Assembly (NCBI GenBank): GCA_031553775.1
Contig: JAVBLA010000021.1
Coordinates: forward strand, 62,001-126,000
Origin: JAISFI01 sp031553775
GTDB lineage: Bacteria > Bacteroidota > Bacteroidia > Bacteroidales > Azobacteroidaceae
Direction: 5' to 3'
DNA length: 64,000 nucleotides
Part shown: positions 34,136-43,465 of the stretch, one piece after another
Numbering within the stretch: the stretch's first letter is position 1
Layout of the letters: each line of letters begins with the position of its first letter
The notes under the pieces: generated by a model
Told to the model about the DNA's origin: nothing
What the model saw: the letters and a program-made list of their open reading frames with translations, nothing else
The model's database searches: none
Program-made: the position numbers and the translations under genes

Positions 34136-36727
34136 ATGAGCTGCCGTACACCTTTTAAATTCAGGTATTGGGGAATTTCGTTAGCCGCTCTGCCCGCGTT
34201 GTCGGCAGTGGCCGAAAAGCCGAATATCATTCTGATTATGGCAGATGATATGGGCTTTTCAGATCTTGGTTGCTATGGAAGCGAAATTACTACTCCCAAC
34301 CTGGATGGTCTGGCTCAAAACGGAATACGTTATACTAATTTTTATAATGGTGCCAGAAGCTGTCCTACAAGAGCCGCTTTGATGACGGGTTTGTATGCGC
34401 ATCAGGCCGGTATGGGCTGGATGACTGCCGCCTATGAAGGAGACGGCCCTTACCAGGGCGACCTGAGCCGTAACGCCGTAACTATCGCCGAATATCTGAA
34501 AGGGGGAGGTTATAAGACCTATATGACGGGGAAATGGCATCTTTCCAATCACAGGAATGTGAATGAGAAAATAGCCGATAACTGGCCCTGCCAACGCGGA
34601 TTCGACCGGTATTTCGGAATTGTGGGAGGTGCAGCCAATTATTTTACTCCTACGATTAACAGCGATAATAAATCTTATAAAGCTCCGGCTGATTTTTATC
34701 TGACAGATGCTATCAGTGATTCCACGGTGGCTTTTATCGGGCAACAGAACGAATCGCAGCCGTTCTTTATGTATGTTGCTTATAATGCGCCGCATTGGCC
34801 ACTACAGGCTCGCCCGGCAGATATTGCCAAATACGATGGGAAATATGATATAGGATGGGATGTTCTTCGTGCGAATCGCCTGCAAAAACAAAAAGGGATG
34901 GGTCTGATCGACGACCGGTATACGCTGACTCCCCGTGATAAGCAGGTCAATGCCTGGACCGCCGAAACGAAGAAAGCAGAATTTGCCAAGCGGATGCAGA
35001 TCTATGCGGCTCAGATAGAGGTAATGGACCAGGGGATCGGAAGGATCGTACAGGCTTTGCGGGACAAAGGTATGCTGGAAAATACCATCATCATGTTTTT
35101 GAGTGACAATGGCGCCTGTGCGGAAATGCAGAGCAGTGGAGCCAGCAAAGAGGTAACCGGAGCCGAAGATACTTATGAAAGCTACCGCCGTCACTGGGCG
35201 AACGCCAGTAATACGCCTTACCGGGAATACAAACATTTTGCCCACGAAGGAGGAATCAAAACGCCTTTTATTGTTCACTGGCCCGGAGGTATAACCAGAA
35301 CAACCGGAGGATATGAACAAAGCACGGGACACCTGATCGATGTGTTCCGTACCATCGAAGATATTACGGGTATTGCTTATCCCGATATTTATAACGGGAA
35401 TACGATCATTCCCCTGCAGGGACAAAGTATGTTGCCGCATTTCAAGGGCATTCCCACTCAACGGGAGCCGGTTTTTTGGGAACATGAGGGAAATATTGCC
35501 GTCCGCCAGGGCGACTGGAAACTGGTTTCCATGCCGGGAACCGGTGCAGAGGCTCCCGGGAAACTGGAATTGTACAACCTGGCAAACGATCCTACGGAAT
35601 TGAACGATCTGGCCAATAGCAATCCGCAAAAAAAGCAGGAACTATGGGATATGTGGCTCAACTGGGCGGAAGAAAAAGATGTATACCCCCTGAATACGAT
35701 CAAACAGGCTACCCGCGAAGACCAGGAATGGCGCTATCTGAACGGGGAATTCAATGCAGGTATGTCCGGATGGACATTTAAAACAACGGGAACCGGCAGT
35801 GCCGGTTGTAACCTGAATAAGTCGAATGAAATATCGGGTACTTATTCGGCTCAAATCAATGTGACCCAGACTGGCGAAAAACCGAATAATATCATCTTTT
35901 TCTGGCCTTTGGACCTGCAGTCGGGCGAACGTTGCAAAATCCGCTTCAAGGCGAAATCCGATCGACCGGTTGCAATGTTATTGCGCCTCGAAAAAAACAG
36001 CGGCAATTATTCGAAAGTCATCGATGAATCGATAGATATTACGGAACAGATAACAACCTATGAGTATGATTCCAGCGTAGTTCCCGCCGGGGAAGAATAC
36101 CGGATCGGATTTTATTTCGGCTCGTCTGTGCCTTCCACGGTTTGGTTGGATGCTGTAGAACTGATATTTATCAATGAACCGGCGCTTTCTCCTACCTGGG
36201 ATTTCAAATCTATTGCCGGTGCATCTTATGCAGTGACATTCAAGGGGTCTGCCGCACAGTTGAAAACTCCGGTGACCGTTTCTCTGAAAAAGGCAGGTAA
36301 TCCGCAGGAAGTCTGTTTCTCACAGGTGGTTAACCTCAGGAAAACCAAACAGGATTTCCGGTTGGAACTTCCGTCTCCCGCCGGCGATGAAAAAATGTTC
36401 ATCCAGTTCGAATATCCGGTATATGCTACCCAGGATTGTCTGATTGAACAGTTGAACCTTGAAGTAAATGAAGGCTCCTCTCTGGAAGATACCGGGTTAG
36501 CTGCTTTATACCGGATCGAAAAAACCGGATATCAAACTGTCCGCATTATTGCTATCGGTTCCGACCGGTTGTTCCGGGCAGAGTTATTCGATTTGAATGG
36601 AAACAGGATCGACGATCGTAACGGACAAGCCGGTGCAATCACTCTGTATGCCTTTGCTTCAGGTACTTATATCGTCCGGATTTCGGAAGAAAAAGAAATC
36701 ATTTCAGTGAAAAAAATAGTGTTGTAA
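34136..36727 (+). CDS. Serine-type sulfatase with C-terminal binding domains and T9SS sorting domain
   Basis: An 863-residue exported protein started at ATG 34136. The sulfatase domain (about 28-545) has LIMADDMGFSDLGC, the catalytic GARSCPTRAALMTG (precursor S75), TGKWHLS and FLSDNGACAE. It is of the type with a roughly 60-residue insertion around PHWPLQARPADI. A carbohydrate-binding-like beta-sandwich follows (about 545-685, GEFNAGMSGWTFKT, GERCKIRFKAKS), then a second sandwich (about 690-790) and a T9SS sorting domain at the end (about 795-863, LFDLNGNRIDD, ASGTYIVRISE, ending SVKKIVL). Residues 1-685 are closely similar in layout to the first part of the sulfatase/GH43 fusion at 48833. 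It probably acts on a sulfated polysaccharide at the cell surface. Confidence 0.92.
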   Translation: MSCRTPFKFRYWGISLAALPALSAVAEKPNIILIMADDMGFSDLGCYGSEITTPNLDGLAQNGIRYTNFYNGARSCPTRAALMTGLYAHQAGMGWMTAAYEGDGPYQGDLSRNAVTIAEYLKGGGYKTYMTGKWHLSNHRNVNEKIADNWPCQRGFDRYFGIVGGAANYFTPTINSDNKSYKAPADFYLTDAISDSTVAFIGQQNESQPFFMYVAYNAPHWPLQARPADIAKYDGKYDIGWDVLRANRLQKQKGMGLIDDRYTLTPRDKQVNAWTAETKKAEFAKRMQIYAAQIEVMDQGIGRIVQALRDKGMLENTIIMFLSDNGACAEMQSSGASKEVTGAEDTYESYRRHWANASNTPYREYKHFAHEGGIKTPFIVHWPGGITRTTGGYEQSTGHLIDVFRTIEDITGIAYPDIYNGNTIIPLQGQSMLPHFKGIPTQREPVFWEHEGNIAVRQGDWKLVSMPGTGAEAPGKLELYNLANDPTELNDLANSNPQKKQELWDMWLNWAEEKDVYPLNTIKQATREDQEWRYLNGEFNAGMSGWTFKTTGTGSAGCNLNKSNEISGTYSAQINVTQTGEKPNNIIFFWPLDLQSGERCKIRFKAKSDRPVAMLLRLEKNSGNYSKVIDESIDITEQITTYEYDSSVVPAGEEYRIGFYFGSSVPSTVWLDAVELIFINEPALSPTWDFKSIAGASYAVTFKGSAAQLKTPVTVSLKKAGNPQEVCFSQVVNLRKTKQDFRLELPSPAGDEKMFIQFEYPVYATQDCLIEQLNLEVNEGSSLEDTGLAALYRIEKTGYQTVRIIAIGSDRLFRAELFDLNGNRIDDRNGQAGAITLYAFASGTYIVRISEEKEIISVKKIVL

Positions 36728-36814
36728 ATTCTAATAAAAAAAAGTGGAATCAAAAGGAAATTTTTTACTTTTCGTTTTTCACTTTCAAATGGTTAAATTT
36801 TAAATGAATAAAAA

Positions 36815-37702
36815 ATGAAAAAGATTTACTTGGTTTTAGTGGTGTTTTTTAGTGTTGTTTTTTTGAACTTGAGTGCTCAGACAGGGGAGATTTTGTATGA
36901 TATGGATTTCTCTTCGACAGAATGTTTAGATGCTTTTCAAACGGCAATATCCAAATATGATCCTATTCCTGATGTAACAGATATAAGATCAATTGCTACT
37001 GGAAGTTCCCTTGAAGTAAAAGCAGGTACAGTAGTAAATGATTTTAAATTCAGCGGGACTATTCATACCTGTAATGAATATTTGACATCAGGGCTATGGA
37101 CATCAGCGTCATTTACCTCTGTTTGCGGAAGAGAGTTCAGTTATGATTTCCGGTTGCGGAATGGCAATGACACGTATATTGAATCTCCGAATGTTTCGGA
37201 TTCCGTAATCGTTTATGTTTATGCCCGAAACGTACATGCTACTACGACTAGTGCTCTTAATCTCGATGTAAATGACGGAACAGGTTGGACTACTTTGAAC
37301 ACTTGGTCCGTACCTGGATATACTAAGGTAACAACTACAGATACTCTATTGACTTATAATATATACAAGGAAGGAGATTATTCTTTAAGATTATTTAGAA
37401 AAGAATCCAGATTTATGAATATTTTCCGGATTGTAATTGAAAAATATGAGAAGGATGATTCTTCCATTGGAATAGCAAACAGCAATAAAATGATTATCCT
37501 TGGTGGCAAACAATCCATCCGTATTGAATCTGATTCTCAGGAAATGATGAATGTACAGGTGATGGATTTACTGGGAAAAACAATACTCAAAACCCAAACG
37601 GCAGAAAATCATATCTCTTTACCGGCTGTTACTCCAGGAGTTTATTTAGTTAAATTGAAAACTTCTGAAGGGGAATTTGTGCAAAAAGTAATGATCAAAT
37701 AA
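36815..37702 (+). CDS. T9SS-exported protein, paralogue 1 of a five-member domain family
   Basis: A 295-residue exported protein I cannot assign to a known family. After a signal peptide (ending LNLSAQ), a roughly 190-residue beta-rich domain begins with LYDMDFSSTECLDAFQTAI and includes FSYDFRLRNGNDTYIESP, VIVYVYARNV, and MNIFRIVIEKYEK at its end. A T9SS type A sorting domain closes the protein (VMDLLGKTILKTQ, TPGVYLVKLK, ending QKVMIK). The same motif order is found in four other proteins in this window (40770, the N-terminal part of 41657, 43466 and 45785). The jelly-roll-like pattern suggests a carbohydrate-binding module, but no enzymatic residues are apparent. It sits between two sulfatase genes. 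Confidence 0.85.
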   Translation: MKKIYLVLVVFFSVVFLNLSAQTGEILYDMDFSSTECLDAFQTAISKYDPIPDVTDIRSIATGSSLEVKAGTVVNDFKFSGTIHTCNEYLTSGLWTSASFTSVCGREFSYDFRLRNGNDTYIESPNVSDSVIVYVYARNVHATTTSALNLDVNDGTGWTTLNTWSVPGYTKVTTTDTLLTYNIYKEGDYSLRLFRKESRFMNIFRIVIEKYEKDDSSIGIANSNKMIILGGKQSIRIESDSQEMMNVQVMDLLGKTILKTQTAENHISLPAVTPGVYLVKLKTSEGEFVQKVMIK

Positions 37703-37772
37703 ACAGTTTTAGGAATAAATAATTTTTTGATTAAAATAAACAGGAGTTTGGTTTCCTGTTTATTGACTGATG

Positions 37773-37813
37773 CAGACAGTAGCAAAGATTTGTTGCTGTC
37801 TGTATTATTTTTA
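37773..37813 (+). terminator. Imperfect terminator hairpin after paralogue 1
   Basis: CAGACAG-TA-GCAA pairs with TTGC-TGTCTG (one 2-nt bulge), followed by TATTATTTTTATG. A second hairpin, AATAAACAGGA/TCCTGTTTATT (37735-37764), precedes it. Confidence 0.55.
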
Positions 37814-37943
37814 TGATTATCCGCCTCTACTGTATATCAATCGTTTTATCTCCTGAACATCCGTGCTATAAATGCGAAAAATAGTACCTGCCTCTCATAG
37901 AATCTCATCGTATCTTTATCCCGTAAATTTTAAACGCCATGAG

Positions 37944-40661
37944 ATGAAGAACACAATACCTAATTATTTGAAAACGGTAGCAGGTCTGGTAACATTAATT
38001 CCTTCCGTTACCCTGGCCAATCCTGCAGATACAAAACCCAATGTTTTACTGATCGTTATGGACGACATGTGCGATTGGCACCATTATTTAGGCGGCCATA
38101 GCCAGGTGATTACTCCCAATCTGGACCGTTTGTCCAAACGAGGAGTGTTTTTTTCAAACGCTTATTGCGGAGCCCCGCTGTCTAATCCTTCGCGGGCTTC
38201 GATGCTTACAAATCTGCCTCCATATGTGACGGGAATCTACAATAACGAAAATAACTGGCAGGATTCTCCGCAGGCAAGCAGCGCACTGGCTATGCCGGAT
38301 CAATTCAAACAAAACGGTTATACTACCTATGTGGCCGGAAAATTGTATCATACCAAGCCGACGAATGCCAAGCTGAACCAGGTGTGGGACGATTGGACCA
38401 ATCTTGATGGGGGATACGGTCCCTGGCCTACCACCAATACCTATCCGGGTCGTACCGGCAAATGGGAAAATATCCAGGAATGGACCGGTCCGGACTCGGA
38501 TCATCCGGATATCCGGAACTCTCAGAAAATTTTGGATTTTGTGAAGAAACCGTACAGTAAACCATTTTTTTGTGCCATGGGTTTTTACCGCCCGCATACT
38601 CCCTATAATGCTCCTAAACGGTATTACGATCTGTATGATGCAGATACTATCAAAGTGCCGGAAACGATTCCCGACGATCTGGACGATATACCCAAGTATG
38701 GATACGACAAGTTTATCAAGGCGAATGTTTCTTTCCAGCAGTTGCTCGGGTCTGGCGATCAGCACTTGTGGCGCGAACGGGTAAAAGCCTATATGGCTTG
38801 TGTGAGTTTTGCCGACGACCGGATCGGAATGATCCTCGATGCGCTCGATAATTCTCCGAATGCAGATAATACAATTATTGTTGTGGTAGGAGACAACGGA
38901 TTTCATCACGGAGAAAAACAACGCTGGGGAAAATCGGCCCTCTGGAGAGAAGCCAGTCATGTTCCGATGATGGTAGTAGGGCCTAAGAACGGAAGTTTCC
39001 TGCAGGGAGGTCGTTGTGATGCCATTGTCAGTCTCCTGGATGTGTATCCTACTTTGAACGATCTGTGCGGATTATCGGAAGTTACTACACAGAAAATGTA
39101 TGGAAAATCGGTTCGCTCTCTATTGGAAGATCCGCAACAGCCATGGGACAAACCCGTAGTCGTTTCTTATCTTCCGGGCAATTTTGCCGTACATTCCAAC
39201 GATTGGTCCTATATCCAGTATGCCGATGGTTCCGAAGAGTTGTATGCCACTTCCGATGAAAACGAATATTACAATCTGGCCGGCAATTTGCAATACGCTT
39301 CGGTCAAGGCGAATATGAAAAGCTATCTTCCGGAAAATAAACAACGGATTATCTATGTTAAGCCGAATGGCACCAGTAACGGAGATTCATGGAACGATGC
39401 GGCCAACCTGACCGATGGAATTTCTATAGCCAACCAGTCTGAAAATATGACGAATCACCAGCTTTGGCTGGCTAAAGGTACCTATGCGGTAAATGCGACT
39501 ATTGATTTTGATAATCTTCAGATATATGGTGGTTTTGCCGGAACAGAAATCAAACAGGAAGAACGTAACTGGTATATTAATTCCACAATACTGGATGGTG
39601 GCGGTGCCATTTCCCTGATAAGGACAAAGGGTGCCGGTAACGCCTTAGCCGACGGTATTGTCATCCAGAATGGATCGTCTGCTGAGAATGGAGGCGCAGC
39701 AGCCATCTCCAAAAACAGCACCTTGAAAAATTGTATCATCCGAAACAATAAAACCACCGGATCTGCACACGGAGGAGGCATTAGTGTGGGAAACGGCACC
39801 AATATCATTGAAAATTGCCTGATTATTAATAATACTTCGGCCGGAAACGGAGGTGGAGTGCAGTTAGGTGGTGGTTCAACTGCCGTAATTATTAACTCGA
39901 CAATTGCACAGAATGTGGCTAACAATACACATAAAGGCGCCGGTATTGGTATTGCATCTCCTGTTAGTTTCGGAAATACTACAACATTGAGTCTATATAA
40001 TTCTATTATTCATAATAATAAAACAGTCGGTGGCGATTTTATCGGCATTGCCCGCAACCAGGGTGATGTCAATCTGATTAACCTGGAAGATCCTGCCAAT
40101 CCGGGCTCTTTCAAAACGATCGATGCGGATTGCTCCAATTCGGCTGTGGAGACCACTACCAATAAATTCACTTTCGATCATTTTACCGGAAACATCCAAT
40201 TGAACCAGTCGACAGAAACACCGATGTTCACATCTCCTTCAACGGTTTTCGGCCAGGTGCTTGCAACAAATGCCACCGCCTATAACGATATGCTGAATGC
40301 TTCTTATGCCCTTCGTTCCAATTCACCCTGTATAGATAAGGGTAACAATGAATACTCGTCGGAAATATACGACTTGGCCTGTACTCCCAGAATTAATGGG
40401 ACCATCGATATGGGAGCTTACGAATATTCCGACGGTTCGGGCTTCACTCCTGCAAAGAGAAACGGAGAACTGACGGCTTTCCGGCGTGGCGACCGGCTGA
40501 TGGTTATCGGTACCAAACCCGGTGAAACGATCCGGGTATATACTGCCTCCGGAATAATGCTTAAAGAAGTACCGGCAGAAGCCGGGGCTACCTCTGCTGT
40601 TGTCCCGCAAATGGGAATATTGCTGATAGAAACACCTTCCGGACAGGTGAAGGTAAAATAA
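37944..40661 (+). CDS. Serine-type sulfatase fused to a right-handed beta-helix and sorting domain
   Basis: A 905-residue exported protein started at ATG 37944 (MKNTIPNYLK), which fits a signal peptide ending SVTLANP. Residues 30-480 form an iduronate-2-sulfatase-like domain: LLIVMDDMCDWHHYLGG, catalytic GAPLSNPSRASML (precursor S80), VAGKLYHT, VVVGDNGFHHGE. Residues 487-830 are a parallel beta-helix of the pectate-lyase/polymorphic-repeat type, opening IIYVKPNGTSNGDSWNDA and continuing with coils such as LKNCIIRNNKTTG and IENCLIINNTSAGNGGG. The final 65 residues resemble a T9SS sorting domain (YTASGIMLKEV, ending SGQVKVK). Sulfatase plus beta-helix is an uncommon union; the helix could bind or cleave uronate-rich chains. 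It stands between paralogues 1 and 2. Confidence 0.9.
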   Translation: MKNTIPNYLKTVAGLVTLIPSVTLANPADTKPNVLLIVMDDMCDWHHYLGGHSQVITPNLDRLSKRGVFFSNAYCGAPLSNPSRASMLTNLPPYVTGIYNNENNWQDSPQASSALAMPDQFKQNGYTTYVAGKLYHTKPTNAKLNQVWDDWTNLDGGYGPWPTTNTYPGRTGKWENIQEWTGPDSDHPDIRNSQKILDFVKKPYSKPFFCAMGFYRPHTPYNAPKRYYDLYDADTIKVPETIPDDLDDIPKYGYDKFIKANVSFQQLLGSGDQHLWRERVKAYMACVSFADDRIGMILDALDNSPNADNTIIVVVGDNGFHHGEKQRWGKSALWREASHVPMMVVGPKNGSFLQGGRCDAIVSLLDVYPTLNDLCGLSEVTTQKMYGKSVRSLLEDPQQPWDKPVVVSYLPGNFAVHSNDWSYIQYADGSEELYATSDENEYYNLAGNLQYASVKANMKSYLPENKQRIIYVKPNGTSNGDSWNDAANLTDGISIANQSENMTNHQLWLAKGTYAVNATIDFDNLQIYGGFAGTEIKQEERNWYINSTILDGGGAISLIRTKGAGNALADGIVIQNGSSAENGGAAAISKNSTLKNCIIRNNKTTGSAHGGGISVGNGTNIIENCLIINNTSAGNGGGVQLGGGSTAVIINSTIAQNVANNTHKGAGIGIASPVSFGNTTTLSLYNSIIHNNKTVGGDFIGIARNQGDVNLINLEDPANPGSFKTIDADCSNSAVETTTNKFTFDHFTGNIQLNQSTETPMFTSPSTVFGQVLATNATAYNDMLNASYALRSNSPCIDKGNNEYSSEIYDLACTPRINGTIDMGAYEYSDGSGFTPAKRNGELTAFRRGDRLMVIGTKPGETIRVYTASGIMLKEVPAEAGATSAVVPQMGILLIETPSGQVKVK

Positions 40662-40731
40662 TGTTGTACCATAGCGAACATATATGCGAATTCTTCGAAC
40701 AATGGTGAATGTCGAAGTCTGTATATCACAT

Positions 40732-40740
40732 TACATTTGA
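40732..40740 (+). promoter_or_regulatory. -7-like promoter element before paralogue 2
   Basis: TACATTTGA matches TAnnTTTG with A at the last position; 30 bp before the ATG at 40770. It may start the transcript for 40770-48582, where gene gaps are 17-54 bp. Confidence 0.45.
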
Positions 40741-40769
40741 TTCCTGTTTAATTTTTAAATGATAATATT

Positions 40770-41639
40770 ATGAATAAAAAATTACTTATTCCGTTTGTGA
40801 TTGCTTTTTTCTCATTTTCTGCAGCTTTTGCTCAGGAGGTTTGGTTTGAAGAAGATTTTTCTTCTGATACGTGGCAAAGTGCCTTTAGTGATAAATTGTT
40901 AGATACCAGTCAAAATCCTTTGCCGGGTCTTCCTGGACCGGGAGAGAACAGAGGCTTCCCAACTGGTGAAGAATTCAATGGTTTTAAATTCGATGGAGCT
41001 TTGGTTCAGGTTAGTGTCGCAGAAAGTTCTCTGCCTTGTGTAGACAATCCCAACGATTATCACACATATGCTTTTAGATTGAGGAGTTCGGGTACCAGCT
41101 ATATAGAGTTTCCTACCCAGGAAAATGCTGGTACGATTTATATACATACCCGTTGTGGAAATGCTACTAACACCGGATCCTTTTATCTGGATAAGAAAAA
41201 TTCATTGGATGCCTGGGAAAACTTGCAAAGTTTTACGGTACAACCAAGCAATGATTTGAAAGATAATGATGGAAATATAGTTCTGGATGAAGTTATTTCT
41301 TATAGTTTCAATATCAGTGAACCGGTTACACTCAGGATTAGCCGGAACAACCGCTTTGTTTCCATCTATAAAATCCGCTTGGAGAAGTATACGGAAAACA
41401 GTATTTCCTCTACCTTTGCCGACAATGTAAATGCCTATGTCAGCAATAAAACGGCATACATTTCAGGAGGATACACAGATCTGGATTTAACATTAACCGA
41501 CCTGTCCGGCCGGAACATATTCCAGGCTAAAGTAAACGGAAACCAGGTAAACTTACCGGAAAACCTGCAAAAAGGAGTATATGTTTTGCAGTTATCCGGA
41601 ACGGATGGAAAACTTACCAAAAAGATAATCATTGAATAA
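40770..41639 (+). CDS. T9SS-exported protein, paralogue 2 of the five-member family
   Basis: A 289-residue exported protein (signal peptide ending AAFAQ) with the shared domain: EVWFEEDFSSDTWQSAF at the start, YAFRLRSSGTSYIEFP, TIYIHTRCGNA, WENLQSFTVQP and FVSIYKIRLEKYTE at the end (about residue 210). The remaining 75 residues are a T9SS type A sorting domain (LTDLSGRNIFQAK, QKGVYVLQLSG, ending KKIIIE). A pair of cysteines is present in the middle (LPCVDN, RCGNA). No known family is recognised; a carbohydrate-binding or structural surface role is inferred. It starts a tight gene row, with the phosphoesterase fusion beginning 17 bp after its stop. Confidence 0.85.
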   Translation: MNKKLLIPFVIAFFSFSAAFAQEVWFEEDFSSDTWQSAFSDKLLDTSQNPLPGLPGPGENRGFPTGEEFNGFKFDGALVQVSVAESSLPCVDNPNDYHTYAFRLRSSGTSYIEFPTQENAGTIYIHTRCGNATNTGSFYLDKKNSLDAWENLQSFTVQPSNDLKDNDGNIVLDEVISYSFNISEPVTLRISRNNRFVSIYKIRLEKYTENSISSTFADNVNAYVSNKTAYISGGYTDLDLTLTDLSGRNIFQAKVNGNQVNLPENLQKGVYVLQLSGTDGKLTKKIIIE

Positions 41640-41656
41640 CAATAACAACTTTTATC

Positions 41657-43429
41657 ATGAAAAAAATTCTGTTATTTTTACTTACAGGCTTATTTCCTCT
41701 GCTCACACAAGCTGCAGAGTTACTTTTTGATGTCGATTTTACGCGCGATTCCACTGTTTGGAATACTGCTTTTCCGGAAACAACAGGCTCTCCCGATAAG
41801 ATTGTCAAAGTAACCGGTTTGTCTATCGATTATTGTTTGTTTTCGGGTACTTACGGAAAATTTAACCCGGGCACCTCTGTTTGCGCGCAACCGATCAGTA
41901 ACGCCGTGCAACCCATGTATAACAATGCGAATCAACTGGTGTACCGCCGCTGGGCTTTCCGGATAGACCGGAATGATCCGGGAGTGAATTCTTCCCTCGA
42001 ATTGCCGCAATTCGGCAGTGTGGGAAAAGTAACCATATACTGCAAAAACGGAAATGCCGGGAATGAAGCGAGTTTCCTGATCCAGAAAAAAAGCGGAGAT
42101 ACCTGGGAAACGGTAAGAACTATTTATGTACCTCCTCATTATGAGCAAAATCTGGAATACCAGGTGGAAGAATACCTGAATATTGAGGGGCCGGTAGTCT
42201 TACGGATTGCCGAAGCCACCCGGAATATCCATGTTTACCAGGTGAAAGTACATGCATACGATCCGGCAGAACCGAAAGAAAAACCTTTCCGAGTGCTGAT
42301 TGTTCCGGATACACAGTCGCTGGCCAATCGTCCGGAATGGAATCCAATGTACGGCGCTTTGGGTATATGGATCACCAACCAGGCCGATAGTCTCTTATTC
42401 GTTCTTCATGAAGGGGATATCACTCAAACGAACAAAGACGACCAGTGGAAAATGGCTGCCGGTTCTTTCACGGCATTCAACGGAAAAAAGCTGCCGTTTG
42501 CATTTGTTTCCGGAAATCATGACCTCGGGTCGAATTCGAATTCCCGTGTTTCTACGAAAATGAATACTTACATGCCTTATTCCCGCTATATCAGGAACGG
42601 GCATATAGGAGGAGTGTTCGAAGCGAACAAGATCGACAATGCCTGGCACACTTTTGAAAAAGACGGATATAAATTTCTGGTCCTTTCTTTGGAATTTGCT
42701 CCGAGAAATAAGGTGGTAGAATGGGCGAAAACCGTTGTCCAGGAACATCCCAAGCATAATGTAATCCTCCTGACACATGCTTATATGAGTAATGGAAGCG
42801 CTCGTTTGTCAGGACCTTTTGACTCTTATGGAATTTCAAATGATACAGGTGATGATGCCATCAATAACGGAGAAGATCTTTGGAATAAGTTGGTGAGGCT
42901 TTATCCGAACAGTATGTTCGTATTCAGCGGACACGTAACGGGTAAAGGTTATGGATATCGTATGGATGAAGGATTTTACGGAAATAAGATCTATCAGTTT
43001 ATGGCCAATTACCAGGGAGGAGTAGACGATATCACCAATACGAACAACTGCTATGTGCGTATCATGGAACTCGATCCTGCTAATCATAAAATGTCTCTTC
43101 GGACTTATTCTCCTTATTTTAACCGCTATAACAACATCACCGGACAAAAATTCGATTTCAATGATATTCAGTTTATCAAAGATGATACCCCGGTAAAAAA
43201 AATGCAGGCCGATGATAAAGTTCAATATTCGGTCGAAGGAAATAACCTGAAGGTGAAAAATCATTCCGGGAAAAAAGTAACGGTATCCGTCTACAATCTT
43301 CAGGGAGTAAAAATCAAACAAACTTCCGGATTTGAAATCAAAGATCTCAGTATTCCGAACCAGGGATGCTATCTGGTCTCTATCGATGGCCCCAATACCC
43401 CGGTAAGAGGCAAAATCTTAATCCCATAA
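41657..43429 (+). CDS. Metallophosphoesterase fused to a paralogue domain, with T9SS sorting domain
   Basis: A 590-residue exported protein. After a signal peptide (ending TQAAE), residues 20-210 are paralogue 3 of the family: LLFDVDFTRDSTVWNTAF, RRWAFRID, VTIYCKNGNAG, WETVRTIYVP and IHVYQVKVHAYD. Residues 213-510 are a calcineurin-like phosphoesterase: VLIVPDTQSLANRP, HEGDITQTNKDDQW, FVSGNHDLGSN, ILLTHAYMSN and FVFSGHVTGKGYG, giving a complete dimetal site except that the usual D-x-H is DTQ. The final 75 residues are a T9SS sorting domain (VYNLQGVKIKQTS, NQGCYLVSIDG, ending GKILIP). This is the only member with an enzyme attached and gives the family its one functional hint. The natural substrate is unknown. 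Confidence 0.88.
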   Translation: MKKILLFLLTGLFPLLTQAAELLFDVDFTRDSTVWNTAFPETTGSPDKIVKVTGLSIDYCLFSGTYGKFNPGTSVCAQPISNAVQPMYNNANQLVYRRWAFRIDRNDPGVNSSLELPQFGSVGKVTIYCKNGNAGNEASFLIQKKSGDTWETVRTIYVPPHYEQNLEYQVEEYLNIEGPVVLRIAEATRNIHVYQVKVHAYDPAEPKEKPFRVLIVPDTQSLANRPEWNPMYGALGIWITNQADSLLFVLHEGDITQTNKDDQWKMAAGSFTAFNGKKLPFAFVSGNHDLGSNSNSRVSTKMNTYMPYSRYIRNGHIGGVFEANKIDNAWHTFEKDGYKFLVLSLEFAPRNKVVEWAKTVVQEHPKHNVILLTHAYMSNGSARLSGPFDSYGISNDTGDDAINNGEDLWNKLVRLYPNSMFVFSGHVTGKGYGYRMDEGFYGNKIYQFMANYQGGVDDITNTNNCYVRIMELDPANHKMSLRTYSPYFNRYNNITGQKFDFNDIQFIKDDTPVKKMQADDKVQYSVEGNNLKVKNHSGKKVTVSVYNLQGVKIKQTSGFEIKDLSIPNQGCYLVSIDGPNTPVRGKILIP

Positions 43430-43464
43430 AATTTTCAATTTTCAATTTTTAATTTTCAATTCTC
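43430..43464 (+). repeat. Five heptamers filling an intergenic gap
   Basis: AATTTTC, AATTTTC, AATTTTT, AATTTTC, AATTCTC run from the base after the stop of the phosphoesterase gene to two bases before the next ATG. The unit is the reverse complement of that in the array at 24113. Confidence 0.85.
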
Positions 43465-43465
43465 C

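Noticed and set aside
34802..35629. A 275-codon open frame on the minus strand within the sulfatase gene at 34136
   Set aside because: The plus-strand sulfatase is complete and conserved across this region; the opposite frame has no recognisable features.
37911..37918. TATCTTTA as a promoter of the sulfatase/beta-helix gene
   Set aside because: It has A where the conserved G of TAnnTTTG should be; kept out of the feature list as too weak.
38154..38960. A 268-codon minus-strand frame within the sulfatase/beta-helix gene
   Set aside because: It lies opposite catalytic and metal-site motifs of a clear sulfatase; treated as a shadow frame.
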